From: Candidatus Melainabacteria bacterium
GTDB taxonomy: Bacteria; Cyanobacteriota; Vampirovibrionia; Obscuribacterales; Obscuribacteraceae
DNA length: 64,000 nucleotides
Direction of reading: 5' to 3'
Assembly: GCA_016716405.1 (NCBI GenBank)
Contig: JADJWK010000001.1
Location: 1,984,001 to 2,048,000 of the forward strand
The translations under genes and the position numbers were made by a program. The notes beneath the pieces were generated by a model. The model searched no databases and was not told the DNA's origin. It was given only the letters and a program-made list of their open reading frames with translations. Below, piece after piece: positions 16,823 through 25,937 of the stretch. Within the stretch, counting starts at the first letter, position 1; each line of letters opens with the position of its first letter.

Positions 16823-17638
16823 ATGGGCCGGGCTCAGCGAAAAGTCAAAAGAGAAGAAGCTTCCCTGGAAGGCCTCGACGAGGTTTTCAGCGGTGATATC
16901 CAGAACGAGAATAACGTCGACAGCAAGAGTGTCGAGATGCTCTTCGAGGACGACGCGGATGCGGAGCAGTCCGAATCAGAGCCTGAATCAGAACCCGCAG
17001 CAAGAGAAGCAGGGGAAGAGTCCCCTGTTTCGCAGTCCGAGAATTCGCAGCCCGAAGTCTCTCAGTCTATAGAGAGCTCCCATACCGAGGTCGCCCGCAG
17101 GGAAGACACCGGTATATCGGCTCCCTTCGTCGATGCCGACGATCGGGTCTCGCGTCGCGACCTTCTCAATATCCTCGAGGGCTTCACCCGCCTGCTCAAG
17201 CGTGATGGCGAGCCCAACCTGCCGCTCTCGGAGGACCTCAGATATACCGAGGTCGATATCGAAGACAAGACCGCCGAGCTCGAAGACATGCGGCGTCTGG
17301 TCATCGAAGCCCAGGAGACGATTATCAAGCTGCTCACCGACCGGGTCGAGGACCGGGCCCGTATAGCCACTCTCGAGACCGAGCTGCGGCTCCTTCCCGA
17401 TCTGCAGGAGCAGGCCGACCGGGCCATGGCTGTAGCCTTCAAGACAGAGGAATTCAGGACCGAGCTCCACAGAGTCAAATTCGAGCTGGAGAAGAACCGG
17501 ATCGCCGCAGTCCGCCGGGATATGTACCGCGGTCCCAGAGGCATCCTCACCCGGGTGCGCCGCTGGTTTCTCAAGGGCAGCGGACGTGGCCAGCTCCAGT
17601 TCAAGGAAGAGATGGAGCGCCTGAGCCGCAACAGCTAA
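16823..17638 (+). CDS. Coiled-coil protein of unknown function downstream of the mre operon
   Basis: 271 residues. The first 120 are acidic and rich in Ser, Glu and Gln, likely disordered. Residues about 140-240 form long charged helices with heptad-like spacing (TAELEDMRRLVIEAQETIIKLLTDRVEDRARIATLETELRLL), and the C-terminus is basic (RRDMYRGPRGILTRVRRWFLKG). There is no signal peptide or membrane helix. I do not recognise a family. The start at 16823 follows AGAAGCAG, a modest ribosome site. It sits about 225 bases after pbp2, so it may have its own promoter; a role in cell shape is suggested only by position. Confidence 0.65.
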   Translation: MGRAQRKVKREEASLEGLDEVFSGDIQNENNVDSKSVEMLFEDDADAEQSESEPESEPAAREAGEESPVSQSENSQPEVSQSIESSHTEVARREDTGISAPFVDADDRVSRRDLLNILEGFTRLLKRDGEPNLPLSEDLRYTEVDIEDKTAELEDMRRLVIEAQETIIKLLTDRVEDRARIATLETELRLLPDLQEQADRAMAVAFKTEEFRTELHRVKFELEKNRIAAVRRDMYRGPRGILTRVRRWFLKGSGRGQLQFKEEMERLSRNS

Positions 17639-17690
17639 AAAGCGCAGAAAATATCAAGACAGCCCCGGTCGATTCCGCTAGTATCGGTCT

Positions 17691-18563
17691 ATGGTGGCTG
17701 AATACGAACGGCGATTACAAGAGGCTGTCGATTATATCGAGAGCCATCTGGACGCTGATCTCTGCGTGCCCGACGTGGCGAGGGCGGTGGGTTATTCCGG
17801 CTTCCACTTCCACCGGATCTTTCGGGGTCTGACTGGAGAGTCCATCAAGGATTACATAAAGAAGAGAAGGCTGTTTCTTGCAAGCAGCAGGCTCATAGAA
17901 AGTCCTGACGCCATCGGCGATATCGCCATAAGGGCAGGCTTCGAGAGCCAGGCTGCTTTCACCCGGGCTTTCAAGCGCATGTTCGGGATCACCCCGGCGA
18001 GCTTTCGCCGCCGTGGGCGGGCCGCTGTCATGGTCAGAGAACGGCCTTTCTCCCTGGATTTGATCGAGCATCTCAAGGAGGGTGTCACCATGGAGCCAGT
18101 GTTCAAAGAGCGCGGAGCCGAGAAGATAATCGGTCTTGCCGGCACATTCTCGGAGGACTGTTTCGAGGGCATCAGCAAGCTCTGGTCCGACTTCGAGAAG
18201 CGAGCGGGGGATATTGAGGGGAGGAGGCTCTCATACAGTCTCGGGGTCTGCCTGGAGTCGCATCCGCAAGTCGAGGTCGAAGCTCCCGATACCTTTATAT
18301 ATGTCGCCGGTGTCGCCATGGCAGGCGAAGCCGAGCCGCCGGAGGGTCTGGTGTCAGTATCGATACCACCATCGAGATATGCGGTCTTCACCCATCGCGG
18401 TCCAATCGATACTATAACGCATACGGTTAACTATATATGGGGCACCTGGATACCTGGAAATTCGGAGATCTATAAGAAGGGACCTGATTTCGAGCTTTAT
18501 GACGACCGCTTCGACAGTAGCTCGTTGAGTGGAGAAGTGGATATATATGTTCCGGTGCGGTAG
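17691..18563 (+). CDS. AraC-family regulator with GyrI-like ligand-binding domain
   Basis: 290 residues. The N-terminal AraC DNA-binding domain (about 8-108) shows both helix-turn-helix units: LCVPDVARAVGYSGFHFHRIFRGLTGES and IGDIAIRAGFESQAAFTRAFKRMFGITPASFRR. The rest (about 130-290) is a GyrI/BmrR-type small-molecule domain, with FTHRGPIDTI and a C-terminal DIYVPVR strand. This order is that of Rob and related regulators, which respond to toxic compounds. No target operon is adjacent, so its regulon is unknown. Confidence 0.88.
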   Translation: MVAEYERRLQEAVDYIESHLDADLCVPDVARAVGYSGFHFHRIFRGLTGESIKDYIKKRRLFLASSRLIESPDAIGDIAIRAGFESQAAFTRAFKRMFGITPASFRRRGRAAVMVRERPFSLDLIEHLKEGVTMEPVFKERGAEKIIGLAGTFSEDCFEGISKLWSDFEKRAGDIEGRRLSYSLGVCLESHPQVEVEAPDTFIYVAGVAMAGEAEPPEGLVSVSIPPSRYAVFTHRGPIDTITHTVNYIWGTWIPGNSEIYKKGPDFELYDDRFDSSSLSGEVDIYVPVR

Positions 18564-18668
18564 GCGCTTTTTTTTAAGAGTTTATTAGAATGCCCTTTCG
18601 AATTTGGCTGCGCAAAGGGCGATCCGGACCGTTAATATAGATCTGGTCTGTAGTAGAGCGTCAGCCGG

Positions 18669-20531
18669 ATGTCTTTGTCGAAGCATTTTATCGCCCTGGT
18701 CCTTGTTCTGACTGCCTTTACCGGTGGTGCCCTTGCCCAGACTGCTCCTCAGGAGCCGGCTGCCGAACCGTCTCAACTTGCGCCCGCTGAAGCACCTGGC
18801 AAAACTCCTTCAGTAGCTCCGCCAGAGACTCAGAAGCCGGCAAGCCCTGATGCGGCGCCTGAAAGTTCGTCACCTGAGCAAACTGCCGCCGGGAAGCCGG
18901 CAGCAGAGCAAGTTCAAACTGAGCAACCGGCAACGGAACAACCGGATTCTGAGACTGAAAAGCCCTCCAGACCTGCAGGGGTGCCGGTCAAAGTGGCGGG
19001 GCAGGAGGTATTTCGCATCCGGGCCACCCTGGGCAATTTCACGCCGGAACGGCGGGTAAAGAGTATCAATGCACGAATCGCTGCGCTCCAGACCGATCCC
19101 GACTATGACAAGCTTATCAATGAGCTGAAGCTCCGGGACGGCGTCACCAGCACCGATATCTATACCGGCAGGCATACCCTTGTCACCATCACTGATCCCG
19201 ACGCCGAAGCCGAGGGATATGGAGGCCGGCAGCGACTGGCCTCCGATATCCTCATCGCGCTCAAAGACGCGCTCAAGAACGACGCGGAGTCGCGAAGCTT
19301 CCACGCGCTTCTGGTGGCATGCTGCCTCTCGGTGGTGGCCACTATCTGTCTCGCCCTGGCCATGGCTGTTATCAACTGGCTCTTCCCGCGCATATACGAG
19401 GTTCTCGGCCGCTGGCGGGGGACACTGATAAAGCCGCTGAGGATCCAGAGGGCCGAGCTTCTTTCATCCGCCACCATCACCGATATTCTGATCGGCACTT
19501 TCCGGGGTTTCCGGGTGCTCTGCTTTCTCTCGGTGGTATCCATCTATCTCTCGGTGGTACTCTCCTTCTTCCCGCAGACCAGACCCCTGGCCGAGGAGGG
19601 CGTACACCAGCTCCTCGCGCCGATCAGCTCCACTGTGGTGCCCGCCGTCATCTCCTACACTCCGAATCTGCTTTTCATCGCTTTTATCGTGGTGATCACT
19701 TATTACGTGATCACTTTTACGCACTTCATCTTCAGAGAAATCGACCGCTGTACCATCACCGTTCCCGGTTTCGATCCGGAATGGTCGATGCCGACTTACA
19801 AGATAGCTCGTTTCCTGATCATCGCATTCTCGCTGATTCTTCTTTTCCCCTATCTTCCCGGCGCCGGCAGCCCGGCGTTCCAGCAGGTCTCGATCTTCCT
19901 GGGCGTGCTTTTCTCCCTGGCTTCCACAGGCGCCCTGTCGCATGTAATCGCCGGGATCTTTCTCACATACACCGGCGCCATGCGGGTGGGAGACCGGGTG
20001 AAAATCTCCGATACCGTCGGCGATGTCGTGGAGAAGACTCTGCTGGCAACCAAGATCAAGACCATCAAGAACGAATACATCACCATTCCCAACGGGCTCG
20101 TCCTGGGGAATCACATTGTCAACTACACCTCGTCCATAGACGGGGGAGGTCTGATTCTCCATACCTCGGTGACTATCGGCTACGATTGCGACTGGCCGAA
20201 GGTTCATGAGTCCCTCATCGAAGCGGCAAGGGCCACCGAGCATATCCTCGAGCAACCGGAGCCGTTCGTCTGGCAGACGTCCCTGGGGGATTACTCGGTG
20301 ACTTACGAGATCAATGCGTACACCAACAGGCCGGGCTTAATGGCGGGCATCTATGCCGAGCTCCACCGCAATATCCAGGACCGGATGCATGATGCCGGTA
20401 TCGAGATTCTCTCACCGGCCTATCAGGCGGTGAGGGACGGTAACAAGGTCACCATTCCCCCATCCAAACTGCCGGACGATTACCGGCAGCCGGCTTTTCA
20501 AGTTGCGGTCAGCCAGAAGACCGGAGGTTAG
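18669..20531 (+). CDS. Mechanosensitive ion channel protein (MscS family), long form
   Basis: 620 residues. Signal peptide (1-23), then a Pro/Ala/Glu/Gln-rich segment to about residue 100, a periplasmic domain (about 102-200), several membrane helices, and the MscS pore and beta domain with GALSHVIAGIFLTYTGAMRVGDRVKISDTVGDVVEKTLLATKIKTIKNEYITIPNGLVLGNHIVNYT. Such channels open on membrane tension and release solutes in osmotic downshock. The periplasmic domain is shared with the next gene (GQEVFRIRATLGNFTPERRVKSINARI). The two genes are adjacent by one base, so they are translationally coupled. Confidence 0.92.
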   Translation: MSLSKHFIALVLVLTAFTGGALAQTAPQEPAAEPSQLAPAEAPGKTPSVAPPETQKPASPDAAPESSSPEQTAAGKPAAEQVQTEQPATEQPDSETEKPSRPAGVPVKVAGQEVFRIRATLGNFTPERRVKSINARIAALQTDPDYDKLINELKLRDGVTSTDIYTGRHTLVTITDPDAEAEGYGGRQRLASDILIALKDALKNDAESRSFHALLVACCLSVVATICLALAMAVINWLFPRIYEVLGRWRGTLIKPLRIQRAELLSSATITDILIGTFRGFRVLCFLSVVSIYLSVVLSFFPQTRPLAEEGVHQLLAPISSTVVPAVISYTPNLLFIAFIVVITYYVITFTHFIFREIDRCTITVPGFDPEWSMPTYKIARFLIIAFSLILLFPYLPGAGSPAFQQVSIFLGVLFSLASTGALSHVIAGIFLTYTGAMRVGDRVKISDTVGDVVEKTLLATKIKTIKNEYITIPNGLVLGNHIVNYTSSIDGGGLILHTSVTIGYDCDWPKVHESLIEAARATEHILEQPEPFVWQTSLGDYSVTYEINAYTNRPGLMAGIYAELHRNIQDRMHDAGIEILSPAYQAVRDGNKVTIPPSKLPDDYRQPAFQVAVSQKTGG

Positions 20532-20532
20532 G

Positions 20533-21825
20533 ATGCAGGCAAGAGCATTATCGATTCTGGTTCTATTGATGTCGCTACTTTTCTGCGGCCCGGTATTAGC
20601 CCAGACCCGAAGCGATGCGGTCGATAGACCTGCCGATGTAATCGTCGGCGGCGAGAAGGTCTTCACCGTCCAGAGACATATGGGTCCTTATCGATCCGAT
20701 GTGCGCGCTCGCAATATCGCCGAGCGCATCGAAGACCTTATCGACAACTCCGAGCTCGATCCCAAGAATCTCAAGATCCTGGAGCGGGAAAACACAGTCG
20801 ATATAGCCATCGGCGACACGGTGCTGACCACCGTTACTCCCGGCGATGCTGAGGGAGCCGGCAATGACATGATGGAGCTCGCCCAGGCCAGGCTAGGGGC
20901 GATCAAGTCGGCGGTGGAGCGGGGCAAAGCCAAGCGCAATGTCGAGCAATTGATCCAGCAGGTGCAGCCCGACAATGTAAACGCGACGATCATGCGTTTT
21001 CTCTCCGATCCCATGTCTCTCAATCTTCTGGTGACCCTGATAGGGCTCTGTCTGGTGGCACTCACTGCTTATATTGTGAAGCGATCGTGTCGGGGCTATT
21101 TTCAAGACTCGACCCAGCGCTATACTTTCTCCAAAGTCGTGGAGTTCACGGCATATTTCGTCGGTCTGATCCTGATCACTGTGGTATTCAGAGACGCCCT
21201 GGGCAACCTGGCCGTGATTCTCGGTGCCGCCACCGCCGGCTTCGCCTTCGCTCTCAAAGAAGTGATCGTCGGTCTTGCCGGCTGGGTGGCAGTGAGCTTT
21301 GGGGATCTATACAAGGTTGGCGACCGGGTTCAACTCGGCGGTATCAAGGGCGATGTTATCGATATCGGCTTCGGGCGCACCACTTTGATGGAGCTTGGAG
21401 AGTGGGTGGACGGCGATCTCTATACCGGGCGCATCGTGAGGGTCTCGAATGGCACGATTTTCAGCGACCCGCTTTTCAACTATTCTCGTGACCTTCCTTT
21501 CCTCTGGGACGAGATTGTCGTGACGGTCAAGTACGGAAGCGATCCCCAGAAAGCCCGCAAGCTCATCGAAGCCGCGGTGGAAAGAGCTGTGGGCGGCTAT
21601 ACGGAGAATGCCAGGCTATTCTGGGAAAAGGTCAAGCAGAAGTACCTGGTGGAGGACGAGCGCATCGATCCTTTCGTTACTCTTGTCCTCACCGATAGTG
21701 GCATGCAGTTTACCGCGCGTTACCCGGTGGACTATAAAGACCGGCGCGCCGCAAAGGACAGGCTTTTCGAGGAGATCATGAAATCTCTTGCGAAAGTCGA
21801 GGAAGGAAGTGTCAAGATCAATTAG
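20533..21825 (+). CDS. Mechanosensitive ion channel protein (MscS family), short form
   Basis: The open frame reaches 20503 but ATG at 20533 has a strong Shine-Dalgarno overlapping the upstream stop and begins a proper signal peptide (ALSILVLLMSLLFCGPVLAQ). The protein (430 residues) has the same periplasmic domain as its neighbour (GGEKVFTVQRHMGPYRSDVRARNIAERI), then membrane helices and a MscS core: GFAFALKEVIVGLAGWVAVSFGDLYKVGDRVQLGGIKGDVIDIGFGRTTLMEL. It probably works in osmotic release, possibly as a mixed oligomer with its partner. Coupled tandem MscS genes sharing a novel N-domain are the unusual feature. Confidence 0.92.
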   Translation: MQARALSILVLLMSLLFCGPVLAQTRSDAVDRPADVIVGGEKVFTVQRHMGPYRSDVRARNIAERIEDLIDNSELDPKNLKILERENTVDIAIGDTVLTTVTPGDAEGAGNDMMELAQARLGAIKSAVERGKAKRNVEQLIQQVQPDNVNATIMRFLSDPMSLNLLVTLIGLCLVALTAYIVKRSCRGYFQDSTQRYTFSKVVEFTAYFVGLILITVVFRDALGNLAVILGAATAGFAFALKEVIVGLAGWVAVSFGDLYKVGDRVQLGGIKGDVIDIGFGRTTLMELGEWVDGDLYTGRIVRVSNGTIFSDPLFNYSRDLPFLWDEIVVTVKYGSDPQKARKLIEAAVERAVGGYTENARLFWEKVKQKYLVEDERIDPFVTLVLTDSGMQFTARYPVDYKDRRAAKDRLFEEIMKSLAKVEEGSVKIN

Positions 21826-21896
21826 CCGATATATCTGTCAGCACTGACAAAGTAGCAAATATATTCCGCACCCTCTGGAGTATCGGTCGGGAGTGA

Positions 21897-22580
21897 TCAA
21901 TCTGGCGATGGCAGAGCGCTGGTGCCGAACCAGTAGTCCAGGACGCTGTTGATGGAACGCTCGAATTCGGCGGGGTCGACTGGTTTGCTCAAGTAAGAGT
22001 TGGCATAGGAGCCGTAGGTCATTTTCACATCCAGAGGGTTGGATGAGGTTGTGAGGATCACCACCGGAATATGCCGGAGCCTCTCATTCTGCTTGAACGC
22101 CTTGAGAAGGTCGTGACCGCTCTTGCCTGGCAGATTGAGGTCCAGGAAAACGATCTCGGCAAGGGCCGTCCCAGGCTTGTCTCCGGTCTTGTCTGCTGCT
22201 CTGCCGATGAGCTGGAAGGCCTTCAGCCCGCTGTCCACCACGGTGAGAGTAGTCTTGTGGCTGGAGTTCTTCAAGCAGCGTTTGAAAACGAATACATCGG
22301 CGGGATTGTCCTCTATCAGAAGGATCCTGATCAGTCCCGATTTCTTCTCGGCGCTCTCTTCCGCTTCGCCAATCAGCCTGGCAACGGGGATTTCGAGGGA
22401 GCCAGCGATATTGTTGAGGCTTTCCAGGCTCAGGTTCTGAGTGCCCCGCTCGATATTGCAGATATAGGTTCGATGCAGCCCGGCCCGCTCGGCGAGCTCG
22501 GTCTGGGAGAGGCCGAGCTCTTCTCGTCTCTTGCGGATCAGTTTGCTGAGAGCGCTCAATAGTGCCTGTGTCTCTGCCAT
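21897..22580 (-). CDS. XRE helix-turn-helix fused to a response-regulator receiver domain
   Basis: 227 residues. Residues 10-68 form an XRE-type helix-turn-helix (LSQTELAERAGLHRTYICNIERGTQNLSLESL). Residues 85-212 form a receiver domain with LIEDNPADVFVF, phospho-acceptor Asp147 in VFLDLNLPGKSG, the Thr in VVILTTSS and Lys199 in LSKPV. Receivers normally precede their output domain, here the DNA-binding domain comes first. The receiver resembles the stand-alone Rcp1 type that partners phytochrome-like kinases, and a PAS histidine kinase lies at 25.9 kb. Phospho-dependent change of DNA binding is the likely mode. It is divergent from the sigma factor gene by about 125 bases. Confidence 0.9.
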   Translation of the reverse strand: MAETQALLSALSKLIRKRREELGLSQTELAERAGLHRTYICNIERGTQNLSLESLNNIAGSLEIPVARLIGEAEESAEKKSGLIRILLIEDNPADVFVFKRCLKNSSHKTTLTVVDSGLKAFQLIGRAADKTGDKPGTALAEIVFLDLNLPGKSGHDLLKAFKQNERLRHIPVVILTTSSNPLDVKMTYGSYANSYLSKPVDPAEFERSINSVLDYWFGTSALPSPD

Positions 22581-22704
22581 TTATTGTTTCTATCGATGTG
22601 TGACACGCTTTGTAGAATATACTCTATTAAGCAAAAGATTTCAAGTTGATTGCGTGGTATATTGTCTACATAGATGTGCTCGAAAACTTGTGAGGTGACG
22701 CTAT

Positions 22705-23553
22705 ATGGCGATTTGCAATAGCGCTCCGCTTAAACACAGCTCCAGGCGGAGCCGAGATACCACCTGCCGGAGAGGGGCGGCTCTCTCTCCAAACGAAGAA
22801 CGAGAGCTTTTCGCCAGAGCCGCCTCCGGCGATCGTCTGGCTCGCAATCGTCTGGTCCTTGCCCACCTGAGGCTCGTGGCCACGATCGCCCGGCGCTATG
22901 GCAATCGCGGTCTGCCATTTGTCGATCTGCTTCAGGAGGGCTATATAGGTCTGATGATTGCTGCGGGCAAATTCGATCCCGATCTGGGCAATCGATTCTC
23001 CACCTATGCCTCCTGGTGGATCAGGCAGTCCATGACCAGGGCTCTTTCCAATCAGTCCCGGACCATACGGTTGCCTGTTCATCTCAATGAGATGATGACC
23101 CGGCTGCGGCGCATTCGCGGCGAGCTACAGTCCGCCACCGGGCGGAATCCGACTATAGAAGAGCTGGCTTGTGCCATGGAGGAGAGCCCGGCGAAAATCC
23201 GGGCTGCCATGGAAGCCTTTCAGCCGGTCGATTCTCTCGACCGGGAGCTTTTCGGCGATGGACCTGATACCACCTGTGCTCTGAGCGAAATGATCGCCGA
23301 CAATCAGGCGGCAGCGCCCGAAGCCCTGGCCGATGAGGGATTGCTTCAAGAGAGAGTCCGTCAGCTTCTCGGCTGCCTGAACGAGCGGGAGCGCCAGGTG
23401 GTATCACTGCGCTTCGGTATCGAAAGTGGTATCAGTTGCTCACTCTGTGAAGTGAGCGCGGTCATGGGTTTGAGCCGGGATCAGGTCGGCAAGGCATCCT
23501 GCCAGGCTATGCGAAAGCTCAGGGGGCGGACCAGAAGAGAAGATTTCGTTTAG
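22705..23553 (+). CDS. RNA polymerase sigma factor, sigma-70 family group 2-like
   Basis: 282 residues. Region 2 shows RNRLVLAHLRLVATIARRYGNRGLPFVDLLQEGYIGL and FSTYASWWIRQSMTRAL, region 3 has LPVHLNEMMTRLRR, and region 4 has LNERERQVVSLRFGIE followed by a helix-turn-helix. Region 1 is absent and the first 25 residues are basic and Ser/Arg-rich. It therefore looks like an alternative sigma of the group 2 type used in stress or stationary growth. An ATG with a weak ribosome site starts the gene. It is divergent from the XRE-receiver gene; shared control of the 125-base gap is possible. Confidence 0.9.
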   Translation: MAICNSAPLKHSSRRSRDTTCRRGAALSPNEERELFARAASGDRLARNRLVLAHLRLVATIARRYGNRGLPFVDLLQEGYIGLMIAAGKFDPDLGNRFSTYASWWIRQSMTRALSNQSRTIRLPVHLNEMMTRLRRIRGELQSATGRNPTIEELACAMEESPAKIRAAMEAFQPVDSLDRELFGDGPDTTCALSEMIADNQAAAPEALADEGLLQERVRQLLGCLNERERQVVSLRFGIESGISCSLCEVSAVMGLSRDQVGKASCQAMRKLRGRTRREDFV

Positions 23554-23574
23554 TCGAGTCCAGCCGATTCCGAT

Positions 23575-23955
23575 CTAATCGTCATCCGGGAGGATGGTAC
23601 ATTCGACGAAGGCTACTCCGCCAAGGAGGGTGCCGAGCTGCTTGGCGGCGCCCTGGCTGAGGTCCATCACCCGTGATTTGACGAAAGGACCGCGGTCGTT
23701 GACTTTGACGATCACCGATTTGCCGTTCTTCGGATTTTCCACCATGACTCTGGTTCCGAAGGGAAGAGTGCGGTGGGCCGCGGTCAGGGCATGCATGTTG
23801 AAGCGCTCGCCTGAAGCTGTCTTGTTTCCCTGCAGTCCGGGTCCGTACCAGGAGGCGTTGCCGGAGAATCGTTTTGCCGATGCTGCCCCGGCGGCTGGCG
23901 CCAGGGTCAACAGGATAGCGGCGGCGCTTAACAGCGATGTGATTCCTGAGGGCAT
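23575..23955 (-). CDS. RlpA-like double-psi beta-barrel protein
   Basis: 126 residues. Signal peptide at 1-24, then the RlpA domain: GNASWYGPGLQGNKTASGERFNMHALTAAHRTLPFGTRVMVEN, VNDRGPFVKSRVMDLSQGAAKQLG. In some bacteria RlpA cleaves or binds denuded peptidoglycan at the septum; this short form lacks the C-terminal SPOR domain found in Pseudomonas RlpA. The conserved Asp in NDRGPF is present. Two bases follow the stop of the TPR gene, so they share an operon. Confidence 0.93.
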   Translation of the reverse strand: MPSGITSLLSAAAILLTLAPAAGAASAKRFSGNASWYGPGLQGNKTASGERFNMHALTAAHRTLPFGTRVMVENPKNGKSVIVKVNDRGPFVKSRVMDLSQGAAKQLGTLLGGVAFVECTILPDDD

Positions 23956-23957
23956 GG

Positions 23958-25543
23958 CTATTGCTGCACCCCTTTCTCGATGGAAGCTGCTTCCCTGTTA
24001 AGCTTTTTAGCGTCATCGACCTGATTGAGATCGCGCAGGACCGAGGCATAATTGCGCATGGCCGCCGCCACCGGCAGCGATCTTGCCCCGAAGACCTTGC
24101 TTCGAATATCGATCACGCTCTTATATAAATCAGCTGCCTTGTCAGGCATGTCGTTCTCCGAATAGAGCCTGGCAAGGTTGTTCATGAAGATACTGTTCTC
24201 TTTGGAGTCTCTGCCGTAAGCCTTTTCGATGACGCTCATGGCCTCTTTCAGATATTTCTCGCTGTTGGCGAAGTCTTCTTTCTGTTTGTAGAGCAGGGCG
24301 AGGTCGTTGAGCTTGTCCGAGAGGAGCTTCTGATCCGGAGATTCCTGCTTTTCGATGAGAGTGCGGCCCTCCTGGTTGATCTCGATGGCCCGGTCGAGGT
24401 TGTTGTCCTGCCTGTAACAGTCTTCCAGGCGGGAGAGCACTTTCACTTTCATGTCGTCGGCGCTGGCTCCGACGGTCTTGCAGATGGCCAGGGCTTTCTC
24501 GAAAGAGGTGACGGCGTCGCCGTATTTCTCCAGCTCCTGATACATGGAGCCCTGGTCCGAAAGGGTGTCGATCAGTGACTCGTCGCCTTCTCCGAATGTC
24601 TCGGTCTGCATGGAGAGTGCCCGGGAGTAGAGGGGCTCGGCTTTGGCGGGCGCGCCCATCTCGCGATAGACCAGGGCGAGGTTTTTGATGGCGGCGATCT
24701 TCTGCTCGGGAGTAGCGCTCTGGTCGCTTTCTACAATCTTGAGAGAGCGCTCGAGAAGCGGCTCGGCCTCCTCGAATTTTCCCTGCTCCCGGTAGCTGCG
24801 GGCAGGTTGTTGAGGCTGGCGGCGACTCCGAGGCCGTCTTTGCCGCCTGCGTCCTCGCGGATTTTCAGGCTGCTCTTGTAAAGGCTCTCGGCTTCCTCGG
24901 GCTTGTTCTGGAGTCTTTTGACAACGGCCAGGTTGTTCTGGATGACTGCTACAGCCGGATTGCCCTCGCCGAAGACTTTTCTGGCTGTTTCCAGGGACTG
25001 GAGGAGGGTCTTCTCAGCCCGGTCATAGTCTTCGCGGCTGCGATAGATGGCTGAGAGTCGGTTGAGATTGATGCAGAGCCGGGGGTCGTCCTTGCCTGCT
25101 TTCTCGATGATGCGATTGGCTTCCAGCAGGGACTTTTCGGCTTCGTCGAATCTCTCGTCTTCCATATAGGACGATGCCATATTGTTCAGGGTAGGTATCA
25201 GGTCCTGGTAGTCATTGCCATGGGTTTTGCGCTTGAGATCCAGGGACTGCTGGTAGAGCTCCCGGGCTTTGTCTCTCCTGCCAATCTGGTCGTACACCAG
25301 AGCCAGGTCATTGAGGTTTTTCGCCTTGCTGTCGCTGTTTCCGGGAAAACTATCGCTGTCTTTCAGGGCCCTGGTGAAACATTCCAGGGCTTTCGGGAAT
25401 TTCTGCTCTTTGAATGCCTTCGTGCCGGCGTCCATGGCTTCCTGCCAGCTCTGCTCGCTTGCCCCGGCACTGGCGGCGAAAGTCAGGCAGAGCATGGCGG
25501 TCAGGGCGCTACTCACGGCTTTCGTCGGGCGGTGGGCGGTCAT
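23958..25543 (-). pseudogene. Secreted TPR-repeat protein, interrupted by a frameshift
   Basis: Two open frames (25543-24731 and 24659-23958) join into one protein of about 528 residues if one base is restored near 24801-24804. The first half reads LGVAASLNNL and should continue RSYREQGKFEEAEPLLERSL, which is encoded intact in the next frame. Signal peptide (to about residue 29), then some ten TPR units with NNLALVYD or NNLAVVKRL-like motifs. A one-base loss inside a GCCC run is seen; whether it is a real mutation or a sequencing error cannot be told from one sequence. RlpA follows directly. If real, only the N-terminal part would be made. Confidence 0.8.
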
Positions 25544-25578
25544 CTCACTCTCGGCTCTTTCCTGGGGAATAGAAGCTG

Positions 25579-25584
25579 ATTATA
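25579..25584 (-). promoter_or_regulatory. Candidate -10 element for the TPR/RlpA operon
   Basis: A perfect TATAAT on the minus strand lies about 36 bases before the TPR start codon. No convincing -35 is seen at 16-18 bases upstream; TTGAGC is 20 bases away. Confidence 0.35.
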
Positions 25585-25592
25585 AAGCGAAT

Positions 25593-25624
25593 GGGACTGT
25601 CTTTGCTCAATTGCAAACAGTCCC
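25593..25624 (-). terminator. Inverted repeat between the YegP-like and TPR genes
   Basis: GGGACTG pairs with CAGTCCC, and an inner TTTGC pairs with GCAAA around a six-base loop, with a small bulge. It lies just past the stop of the minus-strand YegP-like gene. There is no clean T-run, so it may be a weak terminator or an operator near the TPR promoter. Confidence 0.4.
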
Positions 25625-25659
25625 AAGCTGATGGAATTTTAATAAGGGCAGTGCCACTG

Positions 25660-25839
25660 TTAGCGGTGCTCAGAGCCGGATCGTGATCGGTTCTTGAAGC
25701 ACTTCCACCGGGGCATCCTTCGCCACGCGCTTGCTAGCGTGGTATAACCCTGGGACGCGGCGATGATCAAGCCATTTTCAGCCTTGAGGTGAAAATAGTA
25801 TTTGCCGTCCGCTCCCTCGAATATCTCGAACTTGCCCAT
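25660..25839 (-). CDS. YegP-like (DUF1508) small protein, C-terminus possibly frameshifted
   Basis: ATG at 25839 has a perfect GGAGGT-type site at 25843-25848, so the 27 codons upstream of it in the open frame are not used. MGKFEIFEGADGKYYFHLKAENGLIIAASQGYTT is a clear DUF1508 half-repeat. After GYTT the frame becomes Trp/Arg-rich (WRRMPRWKCF), whereas another frame reads SKRVAKDAPVEVL, closer to the family's VKKNAP ending. A small deletion is therefore likely. Function of the family is unknown. Single-gene unit about 90 bases before the divergent histidine kinase. Confidence 0.65.
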   Translation of the reverse strand: MGKFEIFEGADGKYYFHLKAENGLIIAASQGYTTLASAWRRMPRWKCFKNRSRSGSEHR

Positions 25840-25937
25840 ATGACCTCCGTTTTTGCTGACACTGCTTCCATAGCATTGCTCGCTCGGGACGATGCTATAT
25901 TTGTTGCGTTCTAGCCTCAAATGGAAGATTGGACCGG

